Shown here: piece after piece, positions 34,191 through 46,599 of the stretch
Position numbering within the stretch: position 1 is the first letter of the stretch
How the letters are laid out: the number at the start of each line of letters is the position of its first letter
NCBI GenBank assembly: GCA_007922225.1
Contig: ML679959.1
Location: 19,864,913 to 19,928,912 of the forward strand
Source of the DNA: Emydura subglobosa
Taxonomy: Eukaryota > Chordata > Testudines > Chelidae
Length of the DNA stretch: 64,000 nt
Direction: 5' to 3'
The notes under the pieces: generated by a model
Seen by the model: only the letters and a program-made list of their open reading frames with translations
Told to the model about the DNA's origin: nothing
The model's database searches: none
Program-made: the position numbers and the translations under genes

Positions 34191-35105
34191 AAACTACACC
34201 TGCAGTTTAAATTGGATAGGATGTTCTTTCTAATTTCTTTCTTAAGCTTGATATGCACATCTAATCTGTTGCCTTTGTCCAACCAGGAAATTACAGTTTC
34301 AGTGACAGCAGAAATGAATTCCATATATTGTACAGTGTAGTTTGGGTGAAAGGCCAAATATGAATGTAAAACACTGTGATTTCTATTAATTTAAAGTCAG
34401 ACCAAACTACCAAAAGCAAGAACAGTATAGTAAGTTAAAGATAAAGGGCTAGATCCTGCCACCTTTACTCACATTGGTAGTACCTTTCTCAGTGAGTAGT
34501 CCCACAAATGTCAGTTGGATTACTCATGGAGAAAGATACTGCTCTAAGGAAGTGTCATAGGCCTGGGTCCAAAGTAATTTACTTTAACTGCACATCTCCT
34601 AACTTGTGTCTTTATCCCTTTCTAAAAGATCTGTCCATATGTTGTCATTTGTCATCAGATGGGGTCAAATTCTGCAGCCCTTCATTGAGTACAGCTTCTA
34701 AAGACGTCAGAGAGTTTTGCCTGATTAAAGACTGTAGCATTTGGCCTTTATAATTTTAGTATTGTTGCATTTAGGAGTTTGTGTCTTATTTTCCTTCATT
34801 ATAACATACAAAGATGTCAGTATGGTGTCTGATAGAGTTGATATGAATATTCACTTTTATTTATTAAACCAAAATAAAACTGAGTATTTGATTCTTGGCG
34901 GTAACAATGTATAAGCCAAAACTAACTCGATAATATTATCTCTGTAATGTTCTCACGTGGCCATTCCCACTGATTTGAGGAATTTGTGGCACTGTCTTGG
35001 ATTTGCAGCTCTGTAATGGCAAACATTTTTTAAAAGAGACTATTAAAACAAGGAGATTTTAAAATATCATTTCAGAAATATAAAAATTAAATCCTGCCTC
35101 ACTGC
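34191..35105. other. Intronic sequence with a palindromic fragment
   Basis: At 34448-34560 (gggctagatcctgccacc…) and 34660-34680 (ggggtcaaattctgcagccc) there are MITE-like ends. No gene. Confidence 0.4.
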
Positions 35106-35109
35106 TATG

Positions 35110-35265
35110 GATTTGGAAATTGTTTTTCCAGGCTTTCGTAACCTCCCGACCAGATTAATGTAATTCCCTCTTTGCAGCTTTCCAGCATCGCTATTGCAGA
35201 AATTGCAACATGTTCAGATTGTGGCAGCAACAATGATATGTGGTTCCCTTAGGAAGAGCAAACTT
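35110..35265 (+). mobile_element. L2-like LINE ORF2 fragment
   Basis: CTCCCGACCAGATTAATGTA ATTCCCTCTTTGCAG, then GCAGAAATTGCAACATGTTC AGATTGTGGCAGC, follow the recalled L2 stretch (ctcctggctggactactgtaatgccctc…). Short and diverged. Confidence 0.4.
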
Positions 35266-36170
35266 CATGAATTTTGAAGTCCCATTTTATTTTCCTCTGA
35301 CTTTGCAATGACTCAAAAACAAAAATGTGTTCTGAATACACTGAAGAGCTGACCAGATCCCATCCCTATAGCAAATAGAGTTAAGGCTGAAATGTAAGGC
35401 TGTATTGTCCCCTCACATGGCAGTGGGCTCAGATTTAGGAAATATCCATGAGGATCCTCTTTGGACTATTCCCCTGTATTGTTCCAGTCATGATGGGGTA
35501 GTGTTTGCGTCCCCGCCCCATGGAAAAGATCATGGAGTTCACCTAGAAAAACTGGATTCTTTGTGATCCAGTGGAGGCCAGGGCCATCTTCACAGAGGCC
35601 CCCACGCCTCCACAGGACCTACTCCCTTCCACTATAGCTGCAATAACCATATCTACCACGCCCAGTAACATATATGCACTTACTCTGGTTGGTTTCTGAA
35701 ACACAGAGCACAGTGGCAGGTACCAGTAGTACTGTACTCACAAAGTATTGAAAGAGATACTTCCCTTATTCCTATCCACTACAGTAACTCTCACTCCATT
35801 GTGTCTAAGTGAACTGTTTAAGAAAAAAATAGACTCTGAATATGTGTGTTTTGTGTGGTTCTTCTAATAGCCCCGCTCATATCATACAGGAATGTTTGGC
35901 CTCTACCATAGAAGACCAAAATATTTTTTTTTTTTATAATGGCAGGATTTATATTTAAAGTTTTTGTTTTAATGTTTGAAGCGCTAGCTGGATTAGGTGA
36001 CCCATCCTACCAGGTTTCTCAGTCTATATGCTGCCTCTTCTGCTTAGTTCTGAGCCTATGGCACTTTTGGCTCTGGTTGCATGTAAGGGATGAAACAGGA
36101 ATTGCCTGTAATTTTGTTGCATTAGCCCTCACCCTTTGAATATTCTACTTTGTTACTGAATAAGTGGTCG
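35266..36170. other. Intronic sequence with no recognised feature
   Basis: Mixed composition; a T-run lies at 35922-35935. Nothing supportable. Confidence 0.4.
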
Positions 36171-36174
36171 GAAT

Positions 36175-36585
36175 TTAGCCCCTTCTGCTCCGGGAGGTGT
36201 GCCTGTCAGGGCTTCAGCAGAGCAGAGCTGAAACCTCAGGGCAGAACCCTGAGCCTTGGCAGGGGTCTCCTGGGAGGCAGAAGCCCTGAGACCACCCTCC
36301 CCGCAGGGCAGAAGCCCGTCTCCCCACCACACCTCCACAGGGCTGAAGCCCCAAGCCCTAGCAGGCGTGCCTCACAGGGCTGAAGCCCCGAGACCCCCAT
36401 CCCTACTGGGAAGAACCTCTGGCTCCACCACCCCACTGCAGGGCAGAAGCCCCAAGCTCCCCACCCCAGTCTGGTAGGTGGAGAATAGGGGCAGAGGGGG
36501 TGTAAAGGGCTCCACGAGCTGTACTTTAACTGTATTACAGCCGCATGTGGCTCACGAGCCATGGTTTAGCCACCCCTGATATAAA
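36175..36585. repeat. GC-rich repeat with a near-palindromic GGGC-NGAA-GCCC unit
   Basis: The motif (GGG)C(T/A)GAAGCCC occurs at about 36278, 36309, 36340, 36377 and 36440 at irregular 31-63-base spacing. It ends in GCCGCATGTGGCTCACGAGC CATGGTTTAGCCACCCCTGA, the terminus of a common turtle repeat I recall. High G+C opens overlapping frames on both strands; these are not genes. Confidence 0.6.
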
Positions 36586-36720
36586 CTGTAAAATCTTTGA
36601 GGAAAGGAATGTATTTCATTATATTCACATATCGCATCCAACACTTTGAGGGCCTTACCTCAGTTGGCGCTTCTAGGAGCTATTGAATTGTTGTTATTAA
36701 ATAATAATACCTTCATTGTG
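36586..36720 (+). repeat. SINE 3'-tail fragment
   Basis: AAACTGTAAAATCTTTGAGG, CACATATCGCATCCAACACT, TTACCTCAGTTGGCGCTTCT, then TTGTTATTAAATAATAAT: the tail order of tRNA-type SINEs. Confidence 0.6.
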
Positions 36721-39450
36721 CAAGAACAACTGATTGCCGGTGTATTTGATGTTGCTCAAACGCCAAACTGCCTGATATGCACACTTAGTTATAATTATAT
36801 AAAGTGATATAAATTGTAAGCACAGAGACCGAGGCTGGGTCCAAGTGGAGCTGATAATCAACTTCTCCATGCTTTAATTTTTCTCTCTACTTCAAGATTC
36901 AGCTTTAATCTGCAGAGTTTTGTTAGAGCTTGCAAAGTGCTTTTTGTTTTAAAACATCTGCAAATCTGTTATTTCAGACCACAAGATGCATCTAAAACCC
37001 AGTAAACTTCACCATTTTAATTCTTTGGATACTTTTACTTTAATTTTAAAATGTTTGGACACATTTTATTTAATTTGCTGGAAGGCTGAGAGCTTGTAAA
37101 CTATGTTTCTGCATGGAGTAAATTCTTACAGCCAGTTATACATCTATGCAAAATACGTGTCTAATGGAAACATTGACAGATTCTATTATTCGAGTGCTTC
37201 TATAAAAATGCCGTTAGTGATTTGTACCTTGATTATTTATCTGGACTCCTAGGTCGATATAGACCCACCATCCCTTTGAGATCAGTCACTAAATAATGGA
37301 TGCAATCTTTGGCTAACGGACTTTCTGTAGTTTTGTTCTGTGACTGCACAGCACTCTGCCAGGATGTATGAAATTTTTACTCTGTGCTTGTCAGTTTCTC
37401 ACATCTAGCTTAAACAGATTTTTTTCCCTCTTTTTTATTTATCAAGAAATTGTTACACAAAGACATGTTCATGTGAATTTTTCTAAACTCATTTAAAGAT
37501 TTGAGCTCTCTTTTACAAAATATTTTGACACCCTTACTTTGAAAAGCCCTATATAAATAAAGTGATTGATGGATTAGTTCATTTGCTTGTTGTTTCTTAT
37601 ACTAATGCCTTAATTATTAAATATTACAACATGGTAATGTTATATCTCTAAAATGCAAAAGGGCAAATTTTTGTAATTATGGTTCCCTGTGGTTACAATT
37701 AATTTGGCCCTATATGTATTCATACACTTTTAAACCTGGATCAAAAATTTTAGATAAGATTTGGACTCCTTCCTTAATAAAGATAATTTGATTTCAAATT
37801 GCAGCAGTTTAGTGGTTTATGTCAAGTAACATTCTCTACAAAAATCTCTGCTATATGAAAACCTTTGCTGTCATCTGCAAGCAATGAGCTTGGTGTCAAG
37901 TTACAAGTATCTGTCTTAAGTCTGAATGATTTATATATTTGATTATAATGTTTTAAAATTGTGCTTCACATGCCTGTTTTTTAAATTGCTAATGTGTCAT
38001 TCAACTGTGAAATATTATGCCTGAATATTAAAGCATTTTCCTCCAAACCTGTATTAAAATGTGGTTAGTTGTCTTAGCTTCAACATGCAGTTTTTCAGAA
38101 ATTTATAGTGACATTTTTTGTTCCTGTTAGTTTGCTGTCTGTCTATCGGTCCGTCCAGGTCTGAGATCAGCTAGCATTGCCCTGACATAAGCTTGAAGTA
38201 TCATGGGAGAAATGTCAATCTCAGTCAGACCAAAGTGGTTATGCTGAATCCCTCTGGACACAATGCATTATTTGCTGATGCTCTTTTCCTGTTCATGTAA
38301 CTGTATTTGCATGGGGTGATGTTTCAAATTTTGGACTACTGAAAACCACCTGCATTTGCTGAGGTATTCAGACAAAGAACTATGGATGCTGGCCAGATTT
38401 GTGCAGTGCTTGTGCCCGTTGCTTATGTGTTTGACAGTAACATCTGGTAACACAGATGCTGAATTCTGGAAAGCCATAATTATTTTGAGAAGAGGGAAAA
38501 GTTGTCACATATAGTTATTATCATGCTACTATCACAGGTATTAGAATCAAGGAGATCATTTTGTTCTTTGCTGACAGCATATGTTTTCTCAGCTTCAGAG
38601 ATGAGCTATCTGGATGTTGTGTAATATGCAGATTAAAAATTATTTTATGTTTTTAGGCAGTTTGAAGGTTTAGAAAAAAAACACAGAGGATGTGAATGAA
38701 AATATTTTGTTTTCTTGGAATACCAGCTTCAGTAGTTATTGTGGTTGCTGCCAAAATATGTAGGATAGTCTATTACATGTGAAAGCTGATGACAACAGCC
38801 TCTGCTGGTTTTGCACTATGTCCTGGAGCCACTCATAAATAGGACTGTCTGATTTTATACCAGTGAATGGTAACGTGCCTCAACTCTTTTATCTCAGCCA
38901 TTAAGACTCATCTCCTCTTACCCCTCACATCTCACTTTCAGAGTATTATTAGAAAAAATATGACAAGTGTGATTTTGTGTACCTGTGTGTTTATAGAGGT
39001 ATGATAAAACCAATATTTAGACTGCACTAAAACAATAATGCTGGGTATTTTAATTCAAGTGGCCTATTTAGGAAGAAAAATCTACATCCAATTTATGAGG
39101 GAAGCCTTTCACTGAAAAATAAAATTTGACATTATTAGCTGTAGGATTCATTTCTAATACATATTGTTGTGAGTTTTTTTAAAGCAAGTTCTATATTTGG
39201 ACATAGGCAGGAATGGGAATAAATGTCCAAGTGTGAAATTTCTTCAGTCCAGTTTGATGTCCAGTAATACAGTAATGATTTGCTTTTTAATAGGGCAGTC
39301 ATGTACAGCAGTAATAACTGAAATTTCTAGGATAACATAGCAAATCTCTAGCAGATCCAGGAATGGAATGCAAATCTCCTTGTTCCCTGAACTTGGCTTC
39401 ACCCACTAGCCAAAATCCTCTCATCTCTAAAGTAGTTTCTTTGCATTAGC
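36721..39450. other. Intronic sequence, mainly unassigned
   Basis: A short SINE tail (AAAAGCCCTATATAAATAAA GTGATTGATGG) lies at 37541-37572. Otherwise it is A+T-rich DNA without a recognised family. Confidence 0.45.
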
Positions 39451-39534
39451 TGGGCCAAATTCTGTTTTTATTACACCTGTGTGAATAAGAGCAGTGGCCC
39501 AATAAGATGAATAAAGGTTGATGAATTTGGCCCA
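39451..39534. repeat. 84-bp palindromic MITE, perfect 12-bp ends
   Basis: TGGGCCAAATTC at 39451-39462 is the exact reverse complement of GAATTTGGCCCA at 39523-39534. The interior has TTACACCTGTGTGAATAA. Related ends occur at 46512. Confidence 0.8.
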
Positions 39535-40558
39535 TTTACATGAATGAAGGTTGAAAGTTCAGGCCTTAAAATATGAGACCTATATCTTCTCTAGCTGATT
39601 CTTAATCTGAAGTCAGATTCATAACACTTCATATTGTTCTGATTTATTTTAGCTTTCATTGACTAGGGATTTTCTTGTTTTCATTCACATACAAATTCAG
39701 TTACTGACAGAAGATTCTGTAGGATACTCTTTTTTTCTTTTCTTTTTTTTTTTAAACCATTTGTGGGGTTTCTGATTCTATTCTATTTATTCAGTTTCTT
39801 CTACTGCATCCATAACCATGGCAGCCCGTTGTTGTGTCCCAACTTATAGGCTGCTGGGTGACTTAACTGATAACACTGGTATTAGGTACTGAATAATTCT
39901 TGCAGTGTAGCCCATTCTCAAACAGCTCATTGAGCGTATTCCATATTTGAGCTAAGTTGCTTGGATTTTAATTGAGCAAATGGTATTGTTTCTGTTCTCT
40001 GATTGGCAGAACATTCCTCTGAGACTCAGGTTGCTGTGCAAATGCTCACATTTATGGACTAACATTCTGCAGTATTCTCTTAATATGCATTGCATCTGCA
40101 AACATTTCTGCCATCAAAGTTCCTCACTAGAATATTCAAGAAATGCAGGTGCAAAATTGGATGAATATGTACAGCTCAGCCAAAGTAGCACAGAACTCAG
40201 ACCAGTTTGAAAGGAAATGGGAAACAAAATTCAGTTATTTCAAAAGATATAAAATACATACACTTACCCCACTCTATGGTTTTGTATATATTTGAGATAA
40301 TGATCTAGGTAGAGTGCCACTCTACTTAGATTTAGATGTGTTATTGAAAACAAAGGGAAAGCATTATGTACATGAATAATTTTATAACATTTACAATAAA
40401 AAGTTGGGAAAAAAAATTAAAGGAAAATGCATTTAATCACCCAGCTCTAATGAACATGTGATGAATAGAAGTTTGTTTTGGACAGAAGTTTTCCTTCCAC
40501 AACTCTTTTGCAGCATGCTATGCGAGTGGGTTGTTGTTCACCCCAGGTATGGCTGTCT
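39535..40558. other. Intronic sequence with no recognised feature
   Basis: Polypyrimidine run at 39728-39755. Nothing else supportable. Confidence 0.4.
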
Positions 40559-40559
40559 T

Positions 40560-40632
40560 TCGTTGGTTCTGTAATACATAAAGCACTTTGAAATCCTTGA
40601 TAGTGAAAAGTGCCATGTAAATGTAAAATAGT
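40560..40632 (+). repeat. SINE 3'-tail fragment
   Basis: AAAGCACTTTGAAATCCTTG, then GAAAAGTGCCATGTAAATGT, is the core-SINE tail. Confidence 0.55.
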
Positions 40633-40636
40633 ACTA

Positions 40637-40749
40637 GACCTGATTCTTCTCTTACACTGCTGTAACATGGGAGTAACTGATTGATTTATATTAGTAAAAT
40701 GAATTGCTACAGTGTAAAACTGCCATTTACTGAGAGGAGAATCAGGTCC
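40637..40749. repeat. Palindromic MITE
   Basis: GACCTGATTCTTCTCTTACA pairs with CTGAGAGGAGAATCAGGTC; GCTACAGTGTAAAACTGCC in the interior mirrors ACACTGCTGTAACATGGG. Confidence 0.72.
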
Positions 40750-42430
40750 ATTGTCTATATTTGTGTTGTTTGTGAAACTGTGTTGTCTTCCTATAAGTAA
40801 CATTTATGATTGGTTTTATCATGTGTATAAATTAATATTAGAGATTTTGTCCTTGTAAAGGGGTGTGTTCAACATAAACCCAGTCACATGACTTTCAGAG
40901 ACAGACTGGACTTCAGCATTATTTCACTAACCTGATCTACTTATTTTAACAACAAACCGAAAAGTGGTATAGATTTCAAATCAGATTATAACCCCAGGTG
41001 TATGCACAGTTTCACAGGCTTTGTCTAGCAGAACTCTCTCTATAAATATCTGCACTAGTGAGAAGACAAAAATAATGTGAATGTGCTTAGGTGGATGAAG
41101 TCCATTTTATGTGGAAAACATGTCATTAGTATATATTGAATTATGTGTAATGTGATAAATGATTAATTTTACTTGCTATTCTCTACATTTCTTTTTTATT
41201 TGAACATTGGAATCATACTTGTCACTGGTTTTAAGGCTCTGGGGAAAAAAGGGAAGTCTAGGATTGTAATTATAAAGGAATCCTAATTGTGAGAAGCCTG
41301 TAGACTTGTCTCTTTAATGTGGTATTCATTTCTGTGTCAATAATGGTGGCAAAAAATATTAGACTATTATGTAGTTTTGCTTAAAGAAATACAGCTAAAT
41401 TGTAACAAATTAAAAACACTTCCCCCCTAAACATTAAAAAAAACCTAAGGCAGCTGTTTAAAAGATAGTACACGTAAAAATATTGCCCAAATATTACTGT
41501 GTTGGATATTGTATTTAATCCATATGTTCTGCATTTTACATTAATCCTTATGATGTTAATAAGATATGCATGGTTCTTTGCACAATTGCCAGACACCACT
41601 CATTTAGTAAATTGGTGGTTATGTATCAGCAGTAGCTCATAGGGAACTGTCTGGGACTCTTGACCATCTAAACCTTCCAAACTTAGGGTTGGAATGGGTT
41701 CCCATGTCACTGCGTGCTATTCACATTCCTTGTAGCTGTCTTGATGTGATGGTTGACTCCCATTCCTTAGTTCCCTGATGGCAGTTAAATGACTTCCAAT
41801 TTTTGTTGGAATGTAAAAAGCAGTAAGGATGATTGGAAATACCAAAACAAAGGCTAATTAAGAACTGTGGGACTGATTCTCATGTCACTTACACCTGTGT
41901 AAATTGGGAGTGACTTAGTGGTGTGGAGAGTCATGCTTATTTGCAAAACTTGTTGACATTTTAACGTGACTCTGAAGGTAAAGAAGTAATTGTTGTATTT
42001 TTAAGGTGAGTTTAGTCCTCCTGAAGCAGAGCAAATTATTACCTTTGCAAACTCCCACTTCCACCCGGTAGAATCACCTTTAAAAGTTTGAGTCCAAATT
42101 TGTTGCTATAAACCCATGGAAGTTGGTGGTTCGAATTTTGGTGCTAGTTAGCACTGCTGCCGAGTTGCCCACAGAAGATGGGTCTGTTGAGTAATATTGG
42201 GCACTCCGTTAAACCCCAAGGATGAAGTTTGATGAACTACCTTTATCCCAGTCTCTCCTGCCCTACAGAGCAAGAGTGTAAATTGGCAACTGTACACATG
42301 CTCATGATTCCGTTGTTGAGAGAGAGAACGATCATCTCACTTCTAATGAGGTTGCTAATTATGCTGAAGGATAGAAAAAGAAGATAGTAATTTTGACAGA
42401 ACGGTAAGAGACAGCTTGAAGTCATAAATA
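40750..42430. other. Intronic sequence with one small palindromic repeat
   Basis: GGACTGATTCTCATGTCACT TACACCTGTGTAAATTGGGAG at 41869-41935 is another copy of the small palindromic family. The rest is unassigned. Confidence 0.45.
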
Positions 42431-42990
42431 GAGTTGTGTGGAGAAATGTAATTCCATTTCATGGAAAATTTGGATAGCAAATTTGAAATTTGGTTTAGTT
42501 CAAATTAGGAATGAAAACAGAAAATTTCCAAATTCTCTGCAAATGGAAAACCCCTGGGGTCTGCTACTTTGAAGTGTTGCTATTGCAAACCCTGGATGTG
42601 CTAGGGTCCCCAACTTTGGGATAGTCTGCCTGGCTGGCCCTGGAGCTATAGACTCTGAAAACCTTGGGATCTCTGACTTTAGGGCAGTCTGCATGGCTGG
42701 TTATCCCAAATCTGCAGACCCTGGAAGCCCAGGCTCCCCAATACCCTGCCAGGTGGACTCTGGGCTGCCAAGGAATTGGTTGGGCAAGCTGACAGGAAAT
42801 CTGCTGTGCAGGTAGTTTCTGAAAACTGCCAGGCAGGCAGGGTTGCACTGGTACCCTGCCTGGTTCCTAGAGGAACTTTGTCGAAATTGAACTGTCTCTG
42901 TGGATTGTTCTGATTTTGACAAATTGATAAATTCTGAAATTTTCAAAGGAAAAGGTGAAGAAAGTGCTTTGAAAAGCAACTACTTTCAGT
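42430..42990. repeat. Turtle-type composite repeat
   Basis: Outer parts are AAAATTT-rich (ggaaaatttggatagcaaat…; …acaaattgataaattctgaa). The inner part is GC-richer with an approximate duplication (GGGATAGTCTGCCTGGCTGG near 42617 and GGGCAGTCTGCATGGCTGG near 42682). Related in its AAAATTT words to 27003-27258. Confidence 0.5.
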
Positions 42991-43019
42991 TTTAGAATTC
43001 TGTCTGGCCTTTTGATACC

Positions 43020-44283
43020 TGAAGAGACACAGGAACAAATGTATTAAACAATCAGTTTGTAACCACCCAGAGGATATTCAGGTTATAAGGAATAGCCACC
43101 AGGGATTTGTCAAGAACAAATCATGTCAACCCAACTTTTCCGTGTTTGACTGGCGGATGGGAGGAAGCAAGAGATATGATATATCTTGATTTTAGGAAGG
43201 CTTTTGACACAGACCCACATTGCATTCTCTTAAACAAATTAGGGAAATGTGATCTAGATTAAATTACTCTAAGGAGGGTGCATAACTGGTTGAAATACTG
43301 CACTCAAAGAATAGTTATCAATAGCTCACTGACAAACTGGGAGGATGTATCTAGTGGAGTCCCATAGGGGTCAGTCGTGGGTCCAGTATAATTCAATATT
43401 TTCATTAATGACTTGAATAATAGAGCGCTTATAAAATTGCAGGTGACCCGAAGTTGGGAGGGGTTGCAAACATTTTGAGGGCAGGATTACAATTCAGAAT
43501 TACCTTAACAAATTGAAAAATTGGTCTGAAGTCAGAATGATGATATTCAGTAAAGACAAGTGCACAGTAGTGCGCTTAGGAAGAAAAAGTCAATGCACAA
43601 CTATAAAATGAGGGAATAACTGTCTAGGTGGTAATACTGCTGAAAAGGATCTTGGGGTTATAGTGGATCACAAATTGCATATGAGTCAAAAATGTGATGC
43701 AGTTGCGAAAAAGGCTAATAACATTTTGGTGTGTATTAACAGGAGTGTCGTATGTAAGACACAGGAGGTAATTGTCCCACTCAATTTGACCTGAGTGAGG
43801 ACTCAGCTGGAGTACTGTGTTCAGTTCTGGGTGCCACACTTTAGGAATTGGAGAGAGACCAGAGGAGGACAACAAAAATGATAAAAGATTTTTAAAAATG
43901 TAGCCTAAGGGAAAGGTTAAAATGTTTAGTCTTGAGAAAAGAAGATTGAGGGAGGACCTAGCGACAGTGTTCAGGTATGTTAAGGGCTGTATAAAGCGAA
44001 CAGTGGTCAATTGTGCTACACATCCACCGAAGGTAAGACAAGAAGTAATAGGCTTTATCTGCCGCAAGGGAGATTCAGGAAAAACTTCCTAACTATAAGG
44101 GTAGATAAGCTCTAGAATAGGCTTCCAGGGAAGGTTGTGGAATCCCCATCACTGAAGATTTTTAAAAATAGGTTGGACAAATGTCTGTCAGGAATGGTCT
44201 GTGTTTATTTGGTCCTACTTTAGTGCTGGGGGCTGGACTTGATGACCTCTTAGGTCCCCTCCAACCCTAATTTCTATGATTTT
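43020..44283 (+). mobile_element. CR1 LINE, long degenerate 3' half
   Basis: AGGGATTTGTCAAGAACAAA, GGAAGGCTTTTGACACAGAC, TAGTGGAGTCCCATAGGGGT, CATTAATGACTTGAATAATA mark the reverse-transcriptase palm. The catalytic FADD is altered to IAGD at 43436-43447. The 3' end is TAGTGCTGGGGGCTGGACTT GATGACCTCTTAGGTCCCC…TTTCTATGATTTT. The subfamily matches 30186 and 50395 rather than 17846. Confidence 0.92.
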
Positions 44284-44800
44284 ATTATTTTTCTTCTTGA
44301 AAGTAGAAGGGGACTCCCAAGAAACGTATATTGTAAACGATTGCCATGGTCTTCTGACTCTGTCTGATTGCAGACTCAAGTGTGTGACAGTATTCCTTGT
44401 TGGAAGAGGCAAGAGACTAGCATGCTGTGCTGAACAAATAAGTGGCATGGTCCTGTTGCTGCAGGACAGAAGCAAGTTCAGAGTATACCCTGGGTAACAT
44501 CAGACTGGACATCGAATTGTTGAAGGAGCAGGGCAGCGTGGGTGACCTATTGTTAGCAAAATGATGTGAGATGCAAGGAAAGAAGGGATTTTTTGTTACA
44601 GGATTACTCTTAATGCATTAACTCCTATCCATTGTATTTAAAAAGTGACTCATCACGTCTTCAAGAATGTAAACTTCAGATTCATTTGCATTTTTCTTCC
44701 TTAAGTCTATGAAGAGTAATGTTTACTATACTATATAATGTATATCTATATTGTACTGATTACTCTATACAGTGCCTTCTTCTTTCTTGTCTGTGAAATA
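44284..44800. other. Intronic sequence with no recognised feature
   Basis: A+T-rich DNA downstream of the CR1. Confidence 0.4.
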
Positions 44801-44805
44801 AAAAT

Positions 44806-44920
44806 AACACAGTGGGTCAAATCTTGGTCTTAGTTAGCATTGTGAAAGTCTGGAGTACCCACACTGGCATTATTCTAGATTTACACCAGCATCACTGGGA
44901 AACAGAATTTAGCCCAGCAT
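44806..44920. repeat. Palindromic MITE-like fragment
   Basis: GTGGGTCAAATCTTGGTC and CAGAATTTAGCCCAGC form weak inverted ends; CACACTGG and ATTTACACCAGC are the family's interior words. Confidence 0.45.
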
Positions 44921-45395
44921 TTTCTGTATCTGATTTCTACTATGAATACTTATCTCTGAATTGTATGTAATATACATTGTGAAAATGAGATGCATATCAT
45001 TTAATATCTTTTATTTTCCCTTCAATGTCCAAACAGCTGGATTTTCAGAAATTACTGTATTTACATTTTGGGTAGAGGGATGCAGTTGTGTTTGCTTGGC
45101 TGCATTTTTTACACAGTCCTTGAGTGAATAACTAAGAGGCAGCAACTTGCACACAAGGGAAGGGGAATCATGAATGTACATACAATACTTTAGCTGGAAA
45201 TGGTGAGGATTCTATTTGTTCTTGAGAATTGTACAAAATACCAGTGCAAATGATGCAGAAAGGCCATCTCAGTAATTCGATCAACTGCAGGTTTTACCTG
45301 CAGATTCTGTGGTTGCATCTGCGGAACAAGGATTGGCCTTATTTCGCACAAACACATGCATAAATAGTCACAAAGGGCTGCTGATACAACTCATT
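44921..45395. other. Intronic sequence with no recognised feature
   Basis: Nothing supportable. Confidence 0.4.
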
Positions 45396-45404
45396 CGTCG
45401 ACCT

Positions 45405-45499
45405 TAGGGTGACCAGATAGCAAGTGTGAAAAATCAGGACAGGGGGTGGAGGATAATATCGGGACTGTCCCTATAAAATTGAGACATCTGGTCTCCCTA
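45405..45499. mobile_element. Short hAT-like MITE ('agggtgaccagat')
   Basis: TAGGGTGACCAGAT at the left mirrors ATCTGGTCTCCCTA at the right, with GACAGGGGGTGGAGGATAAT and GGGACTGTCCCTATAAAATT inside. The flanks GTCGACCT and GTCAACAC fit a decayed 8-bp duplication. Confidence 0.75.
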
Positions 45500-46510
45500 G
45501 TCAACACCAACGGGAGACTCCAATAACAATGGCACCAGGATCAGGTTCCTCATTGTTTTCTTGCAGGTTTGCAGTATAAAATAGGGGCAAGGGTAGAGAA
45601 TGGGCATGTCTGCCCTCCACTGCCACCACATGTCCCACAACAACCTCTAAACATGCCATCCACACACACACACACACACACCCATCCACAACTGCTTTTA
45701 GGGACAGGAGGAAGCAGCTTCAGGAGGGTGAGGAGGATTTCCCTGCCAACCTTTCCACTGATTTGGGAACACAGGAGCTATTTCCATTAAGGAGATATCT
45801 GAAAATTGACATTTGCTCAAACCGAGCATACCTGGTCCATCTTGTGTTGTAATATGAGGACTCTCCTTCTGACTTGGACTTCTAGTTACTCTACCATGGG
45901 TTATTGCAACTGAGACTTCTTATGTGAGTTTGGCATGCTTTTGTCATGGTTTTACACTGAAGTTATGGGTTGTAGTTATTGCCTTTGGGGCTGAACTTGT
46001 GAGCTGCTGAATGCGCTTAACTCTCAGTGAAATAGCAGGGGGCTCTTGGCATCTTCCAGGATGAGTCTCTTATTTAGCTAGGGCCAGCCATCACTGGCTT
46101 TCTTGGCTCCAGTGCCTGAACTATACTGCTCATAGTGCCCTTTATGCTTTGCTATTTTTTCCAGCATGGTGTCCCTACATTTTTACACTCTAACTGTCTG
46201 CATTCCTCATATTACCATTCGCTAGTTGTTTCATAAACTGCCAGTGTAGAAGTTTCCCAAAGTGAGTCATTATGTAGGTTCGACTTGACTTTGATGTTTG
46301 CTGTTTTATTGTTTTGTTATATGTTGAATAGGAATGGATGCCATGAGACACATTTTGCAACTTCCTGTTATGACTTGTTGATGCAGCAAGCTTAAGCAAT
46401 TTAGCATTGTTTTCAGCTCTCTAGCTTAACAGTTGCTGAATGAACAGTTTTATTCCCTTACTCATAGTGGTTTAGCACCCTGTTTGTACTACGTTACTTA
46501 TAGTAACACA
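45500..46510. other. Intronic sequence with a (CA)n run
   Basis: (CA)10 at 45660-45680. No other recognised element. Confidence 0.45.
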
Positions 46511-46511
46511 T

Positions 46512-46594
46512 TGGGCCAAATTCTAGCATCAGATGCACCTGTGTAATTCTGGTGTGGTTAAATCAGTTTAACCAAGGGCAGAATTTGGTTCATT
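46512..46594. repeat. Palindromic MITE
   Basis: TTGGGCCAAATTCTAGC at the left and GGGCAGAATTTGGTTCA at the right. It is a relative of the 39451 element and ends just before the LTR target duplication. Confidence 0.65.
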
Positions 46595-46599
46595 GTTAC

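Noticed and set aside
36153..36562. Several overlapping 60-108-codon frames
   Set aside because: They arise from the GC-rich near-palindromic repeat; the repetitive peptide follows the DNA unit.
43624..44067. 147-codon open frame on the minus strand
   Set aside because: Antisense to the CR1 at 43020-44283, with no protein-like similarity.
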